NCBI GenBank assembly: GCA_048393055.1
Contig: DBFJJS010000010.1
Coordinates: forward strand, 1-64,000
Direction: 5' to 3'
DNA length: 64,000 nucleotides
From: Faeciplasma sp048393055
GTDB taxonomy: Bacteria > Bacillota > Clostridia > Oscillospirales > Ruminococcaceae
Positions 52,335 through 61,249 of the stretch are shown piece after piece. The notes beneath the pieces were generated by a model. That model did not search any database. It saw nothing but the letters and a program-made list of their open reading frames with translations, and had not been told where the DNA came from. Both the position numbers and the translations under genes were made by a program. Every line of letters begins with the position of its first letter. The first letter of the stretch is position 1.

Positions 52335-53489
52335 TTATTCCTTTCTTATACTACGATATACGTATTCTCTTGCGCTGTCGGCAGCAGAAAGTATGTCATT
52401 AAGTGAATTTACATCGCGCTGTCTCACATTGTCAAGCGAGCTGAGCACAATTCTACCGATATCTAAAAAGCTTATCCTGCCAGATATAAAGTTAGCTACG
52501 GCAGCTTCGTTAGCCGCGTTTACAACGGCAGACGCAGTCGTATCGGGACAATTAGCCGCCCTGACGCATGCTTTCAGGCAGTCGAAGGTATCGTAATCGG
52601 GCTTTGAAAAGCTCAGTGTGCCGCACTCCGTAAGAGACAAGCTTTTTACTCCCGACTCAACCCTGTTCGGATACAAAAGGGCATATTGTATTGGTACACG
52701 CATATCCGGCACGCCCAGCTGAGCAATTACCGAGCCATCCTTAAATTCTACAGCCGAGTGCAGGACGCTCTGCCTGTGCACGACTATTTCAATATCCTTT
52801 GGCGAAACGTCAAAAAGCCACATAGCCTCGATAAGCTCCAGACCCTTGTTCATAAGTGTCGCGCTGTCCACTGTGATCTTCGCGCCCATCCTCCAGGTTG
52901 GATGATTCATCGCATCAGACAAGGATACGCCAGCAAGTTCCTCCCGCGTTTTTCCGTAAAACGGTCCGCCGGAGGCTGTAAGTATGATCTTTCTAAGCTC
53001 TGAGCGCTTGCTTCCCTGAAGCGACTGAAATATAGCGGAATGCTCGCTGTCAACAGGGTAAATATTAACACCGCGGCTTCTTGCCGAATCCATCACAAGC
53101 CTGCCGCCGGTGACAAGAGTCTCCTTGTTGGCCAGCGCTATATCCTTGCCGTGCTCAATAGCCGCAAGCGTGGGACTAAGCCCCACCATTCCAACTACTG
53201 AGTTTAAAACGATATCGGCTTTCTTTAAGGACGCAGCCTCGCAAAGTCCGTCCATGCCACTGAGCACGCTTATATTTTTGCCTTTCAGGCGCTCCTTAAG
53301 ATAATCTGCCCTATTTGCGTCATATATGCATACGACTTTAGGATTAAACTGCTCCGCCTGCGACGCTAAAAGCTCTGCGTTTGAATTTGCCGCCAAAGCG
53401 CAGACGTCAAGCCCGTGCCGCCTGATAACGTCAAGAGCCTGCGTGCCAATAGAGCCGGTAGAACCTAAAACCGAAACCGTTTTCACCAT
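52335..53489 (-). CDS. dxr: 1-deoxy-D-xylulose 5-phosphate reductoisomerase
   Basis: Dxr (384 residues) catalyses the first committed MEP step, making MEP from DXP with NADPH. Visible are the nucleotide-binding GSTGSIGTQ (residues 8-16), LANKETLV, the metal and substrate motifs in PVDSEHSAIFQSLQG, and WRMGAKITVDSATLMNKGLE. The ATG at 53489 follows GAGGACGG; a longer frame overlaps cdsA and is not used. Confidence 0.97.
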   Translation of the reverse strand: MVKTVSVLGSTGSIGTQALDVIRRHGLDVCALAANSNAELLASQAEQFNPKVVCIYDANRADYLKERLKGKNISVLSGMDGLCEAASLKKADIVLNSVVGMVGLSPTLAAIEHGKDIALANKETLVTGGRLVMDSARSRGVNIYPVDSEHSAIFQSLQGSKRSELRKIILTASGGPFYGKTREELAGVSLSDAMNHPTWRMGAKITVDSATLMNKGLELIEAMWLFDVSPKDIEIVVHRQSVLHSAVEFKDGSVIAQLGVPDMRVPIQYALLYPNRVESGVKSLSLTECGTLSFSKPDYDTFDCLKACVRAANCPDTTASAVVNAANEAAVANFISGRISFLDIGRIVLSSLDNVRQRDVNSLNDILSAADSAREYVYRSIRKE

Positions 53490-53508
53490 TACCGTCCTCT
53501 CAAAACAC

Positions 53509-54354
53509 TTAAAACACGCCAAACCATGTCAGGCAGACAGCCATAAACGGCGCTACAAATACCACGCTGTCAAATCTATCAAAAGCTCCGCCGTGTCCGG
53601 GCATGATCTTTCCGAAGTCCTTTACCTCGCAATGGCGCTTTATCAGCGACGCGAAAAGATCACCGATAACGCTTAAAACAGAGCATGCGATTCCGAGCAC
53701 AGCTAAAATCAGGTAGTTTGGATGCGCATTATCGTTATAAAGCGAAACAATATAACCTATAAGCATAAATAAAAGTGCGTCGGCAGCAATGCCGCCCAAA
53801 AGACCCTCTACTGTTTTTTTAGGGCTTATATTAGGGCAAAGCTTGTGTTTGCCGAAAAATGTTCCCGCAAAATACGCTCCTGTGTCGGCAAGCCACGCGC
53901 CGCACAGTATCAAAATAACATTCTCAAGACCGAATTCACCACCCGAGTGCTCAATAACCGATATCGAAGCCATGGCCACAGACACTAAAAGCGATACAAA
54001 GCACACGGCGCAAAACGAAGCTATGTCAAGCATATTTGTATCCTTTGCGCTGTTATGCTCAATCAAAAGTATGGCAACTGACAAAACAATATATGCAAGT
54101 ACGACAAGAATATATATTTCGAGATTATCGTTTAAGCTTAAAAATCTCGGCATCACGGCAAGAGCCGCAGCCTCGGCTATGCTTATAACAAGCAGCGCGG
54201 TATTCCTTTTCTGCTTAAAGACATCAAAAAGCTCATAAACCATTATTGAGCCTATAAGCGCAAAGGCAATATTAAAAACCACCGTCTTATGCAAAGCCAG
54301 CACCGCAGCAAGAAGCACAATCGCTGCCGCCGCGGAAATTATTCGTGTTTTCAT
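53509..54354 (-). CDS. cdsA: Phosphatidate cytidylyltransferase
   Basis: CdsA (281 residues) forms CDP-diacylglycerol from phosphatidic acid and CTP in the membrane. About eight hydrophobic segments are followed by the C-terminal signature KRHCEVKDFGKIMPGHGG and FDRFDS with its metal-binding aspartates. It lies between uppS and dxr, feeding phospholipid synthesis together with PlsY and GpsA encoded 3 kb away. Confidence 0.96.
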   Translation of the reverse strand: MKTRIISAAAAIVLLAAVLALHKTVVFNIAFALIGSIMVYELFDVFKQKRNTALLVISIAEAAALAVMPRFLSLNDNLEIYILVVLAYIVLSVAILLIEHNSAKDTNMLDIASFCAVCFVSLLVSVAMASISVIEHSGGEFGLENVILILCGAWLADTGAYFAGTFFGKHKLCPNISPKKTVEGLLGGIAADALLFMLIGYIVSLYNDNAHPNYLILAVLGIACSVLSVIGDLFASLIKRHCEVKDFGKIMPGHGGAFDRFDSVVFVAPFMAVCLTWFGVF

Positions 54355-54364
54355 CTCTATGTCC

Positions 54365-55093
54365 TTAGTTGTTTATGTTTTCCTCTATTCTTCCGAAACG
54401 CCTGTCGCGCGCGGAAAAATCCTTTAAAGCGCTCATGAGATCTCTGCGTCCGAAATCGGGCCAAAGCGTGTCGCAAAAGTACAGCTCAGCATACGCCGCC
54501 TTCCACAGAAGGAAATTGGATATCCTAAGCTCTCCGCCGGTTCTTATCAAAAGATCCACATCGGGAAGCCATCCGGTATCCAAAAGCGAATCAAACATCT
54601 CCTCTGTGACACAGCATTCAGATATAAAACCGCCGCGCGAAAGCTCGCATAGCTTGCCGGCAGCGCGGCAAAGCTCGTCTTTTCCGCCGTAATTTACAGC
54701 TATAACGACTGTAAGCCCCGTCCTGTCAGCGGACGCTTTTTCGGCACGTTCCATTTTTTCCTGAAGACTATTTGGCAGCCTTGACCTGTCGCCGATGAAC
54801 CTAAGCCGGACGTTTTCCTCTTCATATTCCGACAAAGCGTCAAACTGCTCTTCAAAAAGACTCATAAGCCCGTTCACTTCTTCTGCGGGACGATTCCAGT
54901 TTTCCGTAGAAAATGCGTAAAACGTAGCATATTTAACGCCAAGCCTCATCAGTTCCCTTATAACATTTTTGAGCGCCTTAACTCCCTGCCTGTGTCCGTA
55001 TGACCTTGGCATGAGCCGTTTTTTAGCCCACCTGCCGTTCCCATCCATTATAAATGCAATATGCGTTGGGATTTTCAAGTTCGTCTCGGGCAT
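54365..55093 (-). CDS. uppS: Undecaprenyl diphosphate synthase
   Basis: UppS (242 residues) makes the C55 lipid carrier for wall synthesis. It has the cis-prenyltransferase motifs HIAFIMDGNGRWAKKR (about 12-27, catalytic Asp), GHRQG, YAFSTENWNRP and the C-terminal LLIRTGGELRISNFLLWKAAYAEL. The ATG at 55093 follows GGAGATG; an upstream ATG at 55132 lacks a site. Confidence 0.97.
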   Translation of the reverse strand: MPETNLKIPTHIAFIMDGNGRWAKKRLMPRSYGHRQGVKALKNVIRELMRLGVKYATFYAFSTENWNRPAEEVNGLMSLFEEQFDALSEYEEENVRLRFIGDRSRLPNSLQEKMERAEKASADRTGLTVVIAVNYGGKDELCRAAGKLCELSRGGFISECCVTEEMFDSLLDTGWLPDVDLLIRTGGELRISNFLLWKAAYAELYFCDTLWPDFGRRDLMSALKDFSARDRRFGRIEENINN

Positions 55094-55137
55094 AATTTCA
55101 TCTCCGCACAAAAATAACAGCTTATATTGCACAATGC

Positions 55138-55172
55138 TTTAAACAGCCTCACGCAATGTGAAGCTGTTTAAA
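55138..55172 (-). promoter_or_regulatory. Hairpin between frr and uppS
   Basis: TTTAAACAGC (55138-55147) pairs with GCTGTTTAAA (55163-55172) and, after one mismatch, TCAC with GTGA around a GCAAT loop: a 14-bp hairpin in the 88-base gap. No U-run follows on the minus strand, so it may be an mRNA-processing or stability element that sets different levels for pyrH-frr and the downstream lipid genes. Confidence 0.55.
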
Positions 55173-55181
55173 CTTCAAGTA

Positions 55182-55736
55182 CTATATTGAAAGTATTTCC
55201 TTTTCCTTTACAGAAACCTCACTGTCGATAAGGTCTGTATATTTGTCGGTCAGCTTCTGAATATCTTTGTCGAACACCTTTACATCGTCCTCAGTGAGCT
55301 CCCCGTCTTTTTTCATGCTCTTTACTTTATCGTTTGCGTCTCTTCTTATCGACCTTACCGCAACCTTTGCGTCCTCGCCGAGCTTCTTTATCTCCTTGCA
55401 AAGCTCTTTACGCCTTTCCTCCGTGAGCTGCGGGAATGTAAGCCTTATCACGCTTCCGTCGTTTGCAGGGTTTATTCCAAGGTCGCTCGCCTGTATCGCC
55501 TTTTCTATAGCCTTAAGCGAGGTCTTATCCCACGGCTGAATGACGAGTACTCTTGCATCCTGAACCGAAATTGCCGCCATTTGATTTATCGGGGTAGGCG
55601 TTCCGTAGTAATCAACCGATATCCTGTCAAGAACAGCGGGGTTTGCCCTTCCCGCCCTGATTGCAGAAAAATCAGATTCGAGAACCTTAAGCGTTTTTTC
55701 CATTTTATCCTTAGCAATATTCAATACTTCTTTCAC
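55182..55736 (-). CDS. frr: Ribosome recycling factor
   Basis: RRF (184 residues) splits post-termination ribosomes with EF-G. It is a two-domain helical protein with the conserved RAGRANPAVLDRISVDYYGTPTP near residues 27-49 and the RRDANDKVK hinge region near 130. It follows pyrH, as in most bacteria. Confidence 0.98.
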   Translation of the reverse strand: MKEVLNIAKDKMEKTLKVLESDFSAIRAGRANPAVLDRISVDYYGTPTPINQMAAISVQDARVLVIQPWDKTSLKAIEKAIQASDLGINPANDGSVIRLTFPQLTEERRKELCKEIKKLGEDAKVAVRSIRRDANDKVKSMKKDGELTEDDVKVFDKDIQKLTDKYTDLIDSEVSVKEKEILSI

Positions 55737-55768
55737 AGCTATAACCTGCCTTTCAACAATTCAAATTT

Positions 55769-56473
55769 TTATTTTACAAGCGTCCCAACGCTTTTTCCCA
55801 TACAGACATCGTAGATATTATCAGGTCTTGAAAGGTTAAAGACAATTATCGGAATACCGTTGTCCTTGCAGAGGGACGCCGATGTGCTGTCCATAACATC
55901 AAGATGCTTTACGATAACATCGTCGATAGATATTGTATCATACTTTACAGCGTCAGGATATTTGTGAGGGTCTTTGTCATATACACCATCTACCATAGTA
56001 GCCTTAAGCATAACGTCCGCTTCGATTTCGGCCGCTCTTAAGGATGCCGCCGTGTCTGTTGAGAAGAACGGGCTTCCCGTTCCGCATCCGAAGATAACAA
56101 TCCGTCCCTTTTCAAGATGCCTTACAGCCCTGTTTCTGATGTAAGGCTCAGCTATCTGCTGCATTACAATCGCCGTCTGAACCCTTACCTCCGCTCCCAA
56201 AGCCTCAAGAGAATCGGCTACGGCAAGCGCATTCATAGAAGTAGCAAGCATTCCGATGTGATCGGCCCTTGTTCTGTCCATGGCTCCGCTTGATCTTCCA
56301 CGCCAGAAATTCCCTCCGCCCACTACAATTGCAACCTGCACTCCCGCATCATAGCATTTCTTTATGCTTCGGCAGATATTGTTGATGGTATCAAAATCCA
56401 TGCCGATTTTTTTGTCTCCGGCAAGGGCTTCTCCGCTGAGCTTCAAAAGAACTCTTTTATAAACAGGCTCCAT
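55769..56473 (-). CDS. pyrH: Uridylate kinase
   Basis: PyrH (234 residues) phosphorylates UMP to UDP. Amino-acid-kinase motifs are present: LLKLSGEALAG at the start, VVGGGNFWRG (about 45-54), the DHIGMLATSMNALA segment and KATMVDGVYDKDP (about 150-162). The ATG at 56473 follows GGAGG; a longer frame is not used. It is the first gene of the pyrH-frr-uppS string. Confidence 0.97.
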   Translation of the reverse strand: MEPVYKRVLLKLSGEALAGDKKIGMDFDTINNICRSIKKCYDAGVQVAIVVGGGNFWRGRSSGAMDRTRADHIGMLATSMNALAVADSLEALGAEVRVQTAIVMQQIAEPYIRNRAVRHLEKGRIVIFGCGTGSPFFSTDTAASLRAAEIEADVMLKATMVDGVYDKDPHKYPDAVKYDTISIDDVIVKHLDVMDSTSASLCKDNGIPIIVFNLSRPDNIYDVCMGKSVGTLVK

Positions 56474-56516
56474 AACAAATTTCCTCCATATAATATCCGC
56501 GCTTATACGCATATTT

Positions 56517-56545
56517 ATTTTAACCTAAAGGACTGAAATTGTAAA
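56517..56545 (-). promoter_or_regulatory. Promoter of the pyrH-frr operon
   Basis: On the minus strand TTTACA (56545-56540) and TAAAAT (56522-56517) are 17 bases apart, immediately after the gpsA terminator and about 35 bases before pyrH. Confidence 0.7.
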
Positions 56546-56563
56546 TAGCTTTGATTAAAAAAT

Positions 56564-56592
56564 CCCTGACAAAGATAGTATCCATGTCAGGG
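56564..56592 (-). terminator. Intrinsic terminator of der-plsY-gpsA
   Basis: A perfect 8-bp stem (CCCTGACA/TGTCAGGG) with a 13-base loop, followed on the minus strand by ATTTTTT. It lies directly after the gpsA stop. Confidence 0.9.
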
Positions 56593-56600
56593 TATGTAAA

Positions 56601-57584
56601 CTATTCAAAGCCGTACGGCCTGTGCATCAGGCTGTCGATTGCCGACTCCGGCGGCATGGCTTCAAAAAGGACCTTGTTGATTTCTTCAGTTATAGGCATG
56701 CTTACGCCATGCTTTTTAGCAAGCTGTAGCGCAGCCGCCGCGCAGGCGTAGCCCTCCACAGTTCCAACCATCTGCACCGCTTTTTCAGGGGTATAGCCCT
56801 GTCCTATCAGTTTTCCAGCTCTGAAATTACGCGAATGAAGGCTCGTGCATGTGACGATAAGGTCACCAAGACCAGCCAGACCTCTGAATGTATCCGGCTT
56901 TCCGCCCATTGCAACACCGAGCCTGGTTATTTCGCTTAAGCCCCTCGTCATAAGAGCGGCTCTTGTGTTATCGCCAAGACCGAGACCGTCGATAACTCCG
57001 CAGCAGAGCGCGATAACATTTTTTACGGCTCCGCCTATTTCACAACCTATCACGTCGTTGTTAAGATACAGCCTTAAAATATTATCTGAAAACGTCTTTT
57101 GAATAAGCTTTGCGGCCTCTATGTTTTCCGACGCCACAACAACGGCAGTGGGGATTCCTCTGCCGACCTCCTCAGCGTGGGAGGGACCTGTCAAAACTGC
57201 AATTGTGTTTTCTGGGAAAGTCTCTGTGAGTATCTCGCTCATGCGCTTGAGCGTCCCGTCCTCAAGTCCCTTTGAGGTGCTTACTACGATAGATTTTCTG
57301 TCTACATATGGCTTTGCCTGCATACACACCGAGCGGACAAATTTAGACGGTATGCCAACAAGCACAATATCCTTGCCGCTTGCGCAGGAAATATCCTCTG
57401 TAAGATGAATAGATTTAGGTATATACACGCCAGGAAGCTTTGCCCTTAACTCGCCGGTACGGCGTATAGTATCTATTTCATCTTTAAAAGCGCTCCAAAC
57501 CGTAACGTCATGTCCAAGGCTCTCACATGTGCAGGCGAGAGCGAGACCCCATCCGCCAGAACCAAGCACAGCAATCTTAAGCAT
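56601..57584 (-). CDS. gpsA: Glycerol-3-phosphate dehydrogenase [NAD(P)+]
   Basis: GpsA (327 residues) makes sn-glycerol 3-phosphate for phospholipids. It has the Rossmann motif LGSGGWGLALA (residues 6-16), LTGPSHAEEVGRG (about 140) and the catalytic/substrate region GGAVKNVIALCCGVIDGLGLGDNT. The ATG at 57584 follows GTGAGGTG, eight bases after plsY. PlsY uses its product, so the two adjacent genes form a pathway pair. Confidence 0.96.
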   Translation of the reverse strand: MLKIAVLGSGGWGLALACTCESLGHDVTVWSAFKDEIDTIRRTGELRAKLPGVYIPKSIHLTEDISCASGKDIVLVGIPSKFVRSVCMQAKPYVDRKSIVVSTSKGLEDGTLKRMSEILTETFPENTIAVLTGPSHAEEVGRGIPTAVVVASENIEAAKLIQKTFSDNILRLYLNNDVIGCEIGGAVKNVIALCCGVIDGLGLGDNTRAALMTRGLSEITRLGVAMGGKPDTFRGLAGLGDLIVTCTSLHSRNFRAGKLIGQGYTPEKAVQMVGTVEGYACAAAALQLAKKHGVSMPITEEINKVLFEAMPPESAIDSLMHRPYGFE

Positions 57585-57592
57585 AGTACACC

Positions 57593-58264
57593 TCACTTAC
57601 TCTTTTTAAAGCTGAATCTATTTTCCGTATGTGTGATAAGTCTCTTTATATTCGGCATATGCCTTAACAGACATAAAACGCCTATTACTCCCGCGACGAC
57701 GGTGTGTAAATATGTGCCCGTACCTCCGCCCGCAGCCAGACCGAAAATCAGCATAAAGACCGGATAACCGACGCAGCATGCTATCGAGCCTATTGAAACA
57801 TATCTTGTTATAACAACGCCCAAAACAAAAACCGCAAGCTCGCACAGGAATATGGCGGGACTTATAGCAAGCATGGACGTTCCGGCGACCAGAATACCCT
57901 TGCCGCCCTTAAATTTATAATATATCGGAAACACATGTCCCAAAACGGCAAACAGCGACGCTACCAGGCAGGCCGTAACCGGGTCATGCTCTTCCTGAGA
58001 AAAAAGGCCCGTAGAAAACAGCGCCAGCCTTGTGCCGTACACTACCAAAAAACCTTTTAAAAGATCGAGCACAAGAGTAACGGCGGCGCAAACCGGACCA
58101 AAACATCTATATACGTTTGTAAGCCCCGCATTGTGGCTCCCGTATTCCCTGATATCCTTTCTTTTAATTACATACACCGTCAGCAAGGCGGAATTAAGGC
58201 TGCCTATCAGATATGAAATCAAAGCAACCAAAGCCAATGCAATTACATAATTCGTAGTTATCAA
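57593..58264 (-). CDS. plsY: Glycerol-3-phosphate acyltransferase PlsY
   Basis: PlsY (223 residues) transfers an acyl group from acyl phosphate to glycerol 3-phosphate. It is a polytopic membrane protein with the first conserved motif YLIGSLNSALLTVYV, the second YGSHNAGLTN (usually GSGNPGATN, a variant seen in Clostridia) and the third KFKGGKGILVAG. It sits between der and gpsA with gaps of about 8 bases. Confidence 0.94.
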   Translation of the reverse strand: MITTNYVIALALVALISYLIGSLNSALLTVYVIKRKDIREYGSHNAGLTNVYRCFGPVCAAVTLVLDLLKGFLVVYGTRLALFSTGLFSQEEHDPVTACLVASLFAVLGHVFPIYYKFKGGKGILVAGTSMLAISPAIFLCELAVFVLGVVITRYVSIGSIACCVGYPVFMLIFGLAAGGGTGTYLHTVVAGVIGVLCLLRHMPNIKRLITHTENRFSFKKSK

Positions 58265-58271
58265 TCCTTTG

Positions 58272-59603
58272 TCACTTGGTGTCGGTATTATCCCTTTCTC
58301 TTACTATAATGCGAATTGGAGTTCCGGTAAGTCCTCCGAATGCAGAGCGTATCTGATTTTCAAGATATCTCTTGTAAGAAAAGTGGAACAGCTCAGCCGA
58401 ATTTACAAATGTCACAAATGTCGGCGGGTTTGTTGATGGCTGAGTCATGTAATATATTTTAAGGCGTTTACCCTTGTCCGACGGCGGCTGAACCCTCGAC
58501 GTGGCATATGCGAGAATCTCATTTAGCCTGCCGGTCGAAATTCTAAGCGAATTACTGCTGTGGACTGCATTTATCAGCTCAAACAGCTTGTTTACCCTCT
58601 GACCGGTTTTTGCGGAAATAAAGATAAAAGGCACATAGTCCATAAACCCTAAGTTCTTTTTAAGCTCGTCGGTAAACTTATTCATGGTATCGTTGTCTTT
58701 TTCTATGGCGTCCCACTTGTTTACCGCAACAATACAGCCCTTGCCCTGCTCATGAGCATAACCCGCAACTTTTGAGTCCTGCTCCGTAAACCCGACTAAG
58801 GCATCGATAATTATAACCGCGACGTCAGCCTCGTCTACCGCCATATACGACCTTAAAACACTGTATCGCTCTATGTTTTCGTATATTTTTGCCTTCTTTC
58901 TTATTCCGGCTGTGTCAACAAAGATATATTTGCCCCATTCGTTTTCTATCTCGGTATCAGTAGTATCCCTTGTTGTGCCCGCAATATCGGAAACAATCGC
59001 TCTTTCTTCACCGGCAAGGCAATTAATAAGAGACGACTTTCCGACATTCGGCTTCCCTATAATCGCAACACGGATATATTCGGAATCCTCCTGCTGACTA
59101 TCCTTGGGAAGATGCTCTAAGACCCTGTCCAAAAGGTCACCTGTGCCATAGCCATGAACAGATGAAACCTCCACCGGGTCTCCGAGTCCAAGATTATAAA
59201 ACTCATAAAACTCCGGCTCAGGCTCTCCCAAACGGTCGCACTTATTTACGCACAGAACAACAGGCTTGCCCGATTTTTGAAGCATCGAAGCGACTTCGTA
59301 GTCATTAGCGGTAACTCCGCTTCTGATATCTGTGACAAGTATTATCACATCCGCCTTGTCAATTGCGATCTGAGCCTGACGCCTCATTTGTACAAGTATG
59401 GTATCACTTGAGCTTGGCTCTATTCCGCCAGTATCGACAAGCATAAATTCGTGACCAAGCCATTCGCACTTGGCATAAATGCGGTCCCTAGTTACGCCGG
59501 GCGTATCCTCTACTATTGAAAGCCTCTTGCCGATAAGCTTATTAAACAGCGTGGATTTTCCAACGTTTGGTCTGCCGACAACAGCGACCACCGGCAACGC
59601 CAT
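58272..59603 (-). CDS. der: Ribosome biogenesis GTPase Der
   Basis: Der (443 residues) has two GTPase domains in tandem and a C-terminal KH-like domain, and helps mature the 50S subunit. Walker A motifs are GRPNVGKSTLFN (residue 9 on) and GKPNVGKSSLIN (about 185); both DTGG/DTAG and NKCD/NKWD motifs are visible. An AAAAGGAGG site precedes the ATG. The der-plsY-gpsA order is typical of Firmicutes. Confidence 0.97.
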   Translation of the reverse strand: MALPVVAVVGRPNVGKSTLFNKLIGKRLSIVEDTPGVTRDRIYAKCEWLGHEFMLVDTGGIEPSSSDTILVQMRRQAQIAIDKADVIILVTDIRSGVTANDYEVASMLQKSGKPVVLCVNKCDRLGEPEPEFYEFYNLGLGDPVEVSSVHGYGTGDLLDRVLEHLPKDSQQEDSEYIRVAIIGKPNVGKSSLINCLAGEERAIVSDIAGTTRDTTDTEIENEWGKYIFVDTAGIRKKAKIYENIERYSVLRSYMAVDEADVAVIIIDALVGFTEQDSKVAGYAHEQGKGCIVAVNKWDAIEKDNDTMNKFTDELKKNLGFMDYVPFIFISAKTGQRVNKLFELINAVHSSNSLRISTGRLNEILAYATSRVQPPSDKGKRLKIYYMTQPSTNPPTFVTFVNSAELFHFSYKRYLENQIRSAFGGLTGTPIRIIVRERDNTDTK

Positions 59604-59667
59604 AAAGCAGCCTCCTTTTTATATTTATAATTATTCAGCATACAATAAGCACGCATTAGTTCATATC

Positions 59668-60405
59668 TCAATAAAAAGAATCATCAATTCCCTTTTTATA
59701 AAGGAAAGAAACTATCTTATCAAGAATTTTTTTGCACACTCGCTTAAAAAAAGTTTTTTCTCCAAAGGTTCTTACAAGACTTGGACTTATCGTGTAATAT
59801 ATTCGTATAAACAAACGACCGTACCAATGCCTGTTTAGCGTATAATCTCTGAACCTGCGAAGCGCGTACACCTGAGGACAGTTATACGAGCCGTAAACAC
59901 AGGTTGCGATATAGCAGCCTTTTTTCTTTTTTTCGCGGTATGGCTGCTCGCTACAGGCAGGTTTATAATCACATTCGCTTACGCCAACGACATAATCGGA
60001 TATATCAGTGATTTCTTCCACATCGCTTGCATTATCAGAAAAGTGACGTATTCTCTTAACCGGAAGCGATGCGATTGTCTCATTAATCCTTCGCTTTATG
60101 TATTCTCTATTTACACCGTAAGACGTCCACAAAGTAATTATAGGAATACCTGCTTCTTCGCAGATTTTTCTTACCTTTGCGTCCCTTTCACGCCTTTGAG
60201 GGGTTAAATGAGACTTATCATTAATTTCTATTACAAACTTCGGTTCATATGAAGTATTTGTTATTAAAAAATCAACATTTCTGTAAAGCTCGTTTTGATA
60301 ACGCGAGTTGTCCGTCCTGCTCACAAACGATGCAAGAAGCGCATTGCCACACACTCCTTGAATTAAAATTAGATAGTGATAAAACCCCGCAGCTATGCAC
60401 AGCAA
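59668..60405 (-). CDS. DUF2726-like nuclease-fold protein with C-terminal CFI-box, 5' end uncertain
   Basis: The first half (to about residue 110) resembles DUF2726, a restriction-endonuclease-like domain: RNVDFLITN, FVIEINDKSHLTPQRRERD and IPIITLWTS. The C-terminal part has the CFI-box motif written CYIATCVYGSYNCPQVYALRRFRDYTL, usually found at protein ends and of unknown role. The N-terminus is abnormal: the only early start is a TTG with no ribosome-binding site, lying in the U-run of the rpmF terminator, and the usual N-terminal segment of DUF2726 is short or missing. It may be a 5'-truncated gene or start at an unrecognised internal codon. Confidence 0.6.
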   Translation of the reverse strand: MLCIAAGFYHYLILIQGVCGNALLASFVSRTDNSRYQNELYRNVDFLITNTSYEPKFVIEINDKSHLTPQRRERDAKVRKICEEAGIPIITLWTSYGVNREYIKRRINETIASLPVKRIRHFSDNASDVEEITDISDYVVGVSECDYKPACSEQPYREKKKKGCYIATCVYGSYNCPQVYALRRFRDYTLNRHWYGRLFIRIYYTISPSLVRTFGEKTFFKRVCKKILDKIVSFLYKKGIDDSFY

Positions 60406-60443
60406 AAAGAAAACCGGAAAAGGATTTCTCCTTCTCCGGTTTT
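60403..60443 (-). terminator. Intrinsic terminator of the yceD-rpmF operon
   Basis: AAAACCGGA (60410-60418) pairs with TCCGGTTTT (60435-60443), with an inner AGGA/TCCT extension. On the minus strand TTTTCTTTTTG follows. It ends nine bases past the rpmF stop and runs into the possible start of the DUF2726-like gene. Confidence 0.9.
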
Positions 60444-60451
60444 GAAGAAGA

Positions 60452-60634
60452 CTAAGCTTCTTTCTTAATTACCTCAACGCCCTTGTAATAGCCGCAGTTG
60501 CTGCAAACCTTATGGGGCGAAGTCAAAGCTCCGCAGTTAGAGCATCTTGAAAGAGCAGGAGTGTCAAGCTTCCATACGCTTGAGCGTCTCTTATCTCTTC
60601 TTGCTTTGGAGACCTTTCTCTTCGGTACTGCCAT
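60452..60634 (-). CDS. rpmF: 50S ribosomal protein L32
   Basis: L32 (60 residues) begins MAVPKRKVSKARRDKRR and carries a zinc ribbon (CSNCGA, then CSNCGYYKG), the C+ form of the protein. The ATG at 60634 follows GGAGGTG. It pairs with the yceD-like gene upstream, the usual order. Confidence 0.97.
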   Translation of the reverse strand: MAVPKRKVSKARRDKRRSSVWKLDTPALSRCSNCGALTSPHKVCSNCGYYKGVEVIKKEA

Positions 60635-60678
60635 CTTCAGCACCTCCTCTTCAGAGAATAATTATCGCATTTATTTCC

Positions 60679-61131
60679 TCATGCCTTATCGCACTTGCAG
60701 TCGGCAATATTAAGATTCTGCCCGCAAATAGGACATATTCCCCTGCAGTCCTCTCTGCAAAGGATTTTAGTCGGCAATGAAAGTAATAAATCAGAAATAG
60801 CCAACTCATTTACATCAAGAGCATCACCAGGACAATATACATACTCATCGTCGTCAGAGCTTTCGCTCCTGATAAGAATATGTTCAAAATCCATGCTGTA
60901 CTCACGATCAAACTCGTTAAGACATCTGTCGCACTGGTGGCGAATAGTAAAGTGCGCGTTATAGCTGAGTGTTACTATTCCCGCGTGGTTTACGATACTG
61001 CCCCTGAGCGATACAGGTGTTAAAAATGTGCCTACGCCGTTGTATATTCCCAATTCCTCTAAAGGAATATCCAAAGATAATTCTTTCCTGTCGCCTTCTC
61101 TGTCGAAAAGCTGCCTTAGCCTAAGTAACAC
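60679..61131 (-). CDS. YceD/DUF177-family protein
   Basis: A 150-residue protein of the DUF177 family that precedes rpmF in most bacteria and is linked to 23S rRNA accumulation. It has HQCDRCLNEF near residue 86 and the C-terminal cysteine motif CREDCRGICPICGQNLN, probably a zinc site. The start is GTG with AGGTG upstream; the nearby ATG opens a frame that stops after five codons. It follows a consensus promoter. Confidence 0.93.
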   Translation of the reverse strand: MLLRLRQLFDREGDRKELSLDIPLEELGIYNGVGTFLTPVSLRGSIVNHAGIVTLSYNAHFTIRHQCDRCLNEFDREYSMDFEHILIRSESSDDDEYVYCPGDALDVNELAISDLLLSLPTKILCREDCRGICPICGQNLNIADCKCDKA

Positions 61132-61156
61132 ATTACACCTCAGAACATCACATAGT

Positions 61157-61185
61157 ATTATACTTTAACAGTTCCGAATTGTCAA
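61157..61185 (-). promoter_or_regulatory. Consensus sigma-A promoter of yceD-rpmF
   Basis: On the minus strand a perfect TTGACA (61185-61180) and a perfect TATAAT (61162-61157) are 17 bases apart, 26 bases before the GTG start. Confidence 0.93.
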
Positions 61186-61249
61186 TATATTTCTTTAATT
61201 TTTACACAGACCGCACTAAAAACTGTTAAGATTTGATTTGTAAAGCTTT

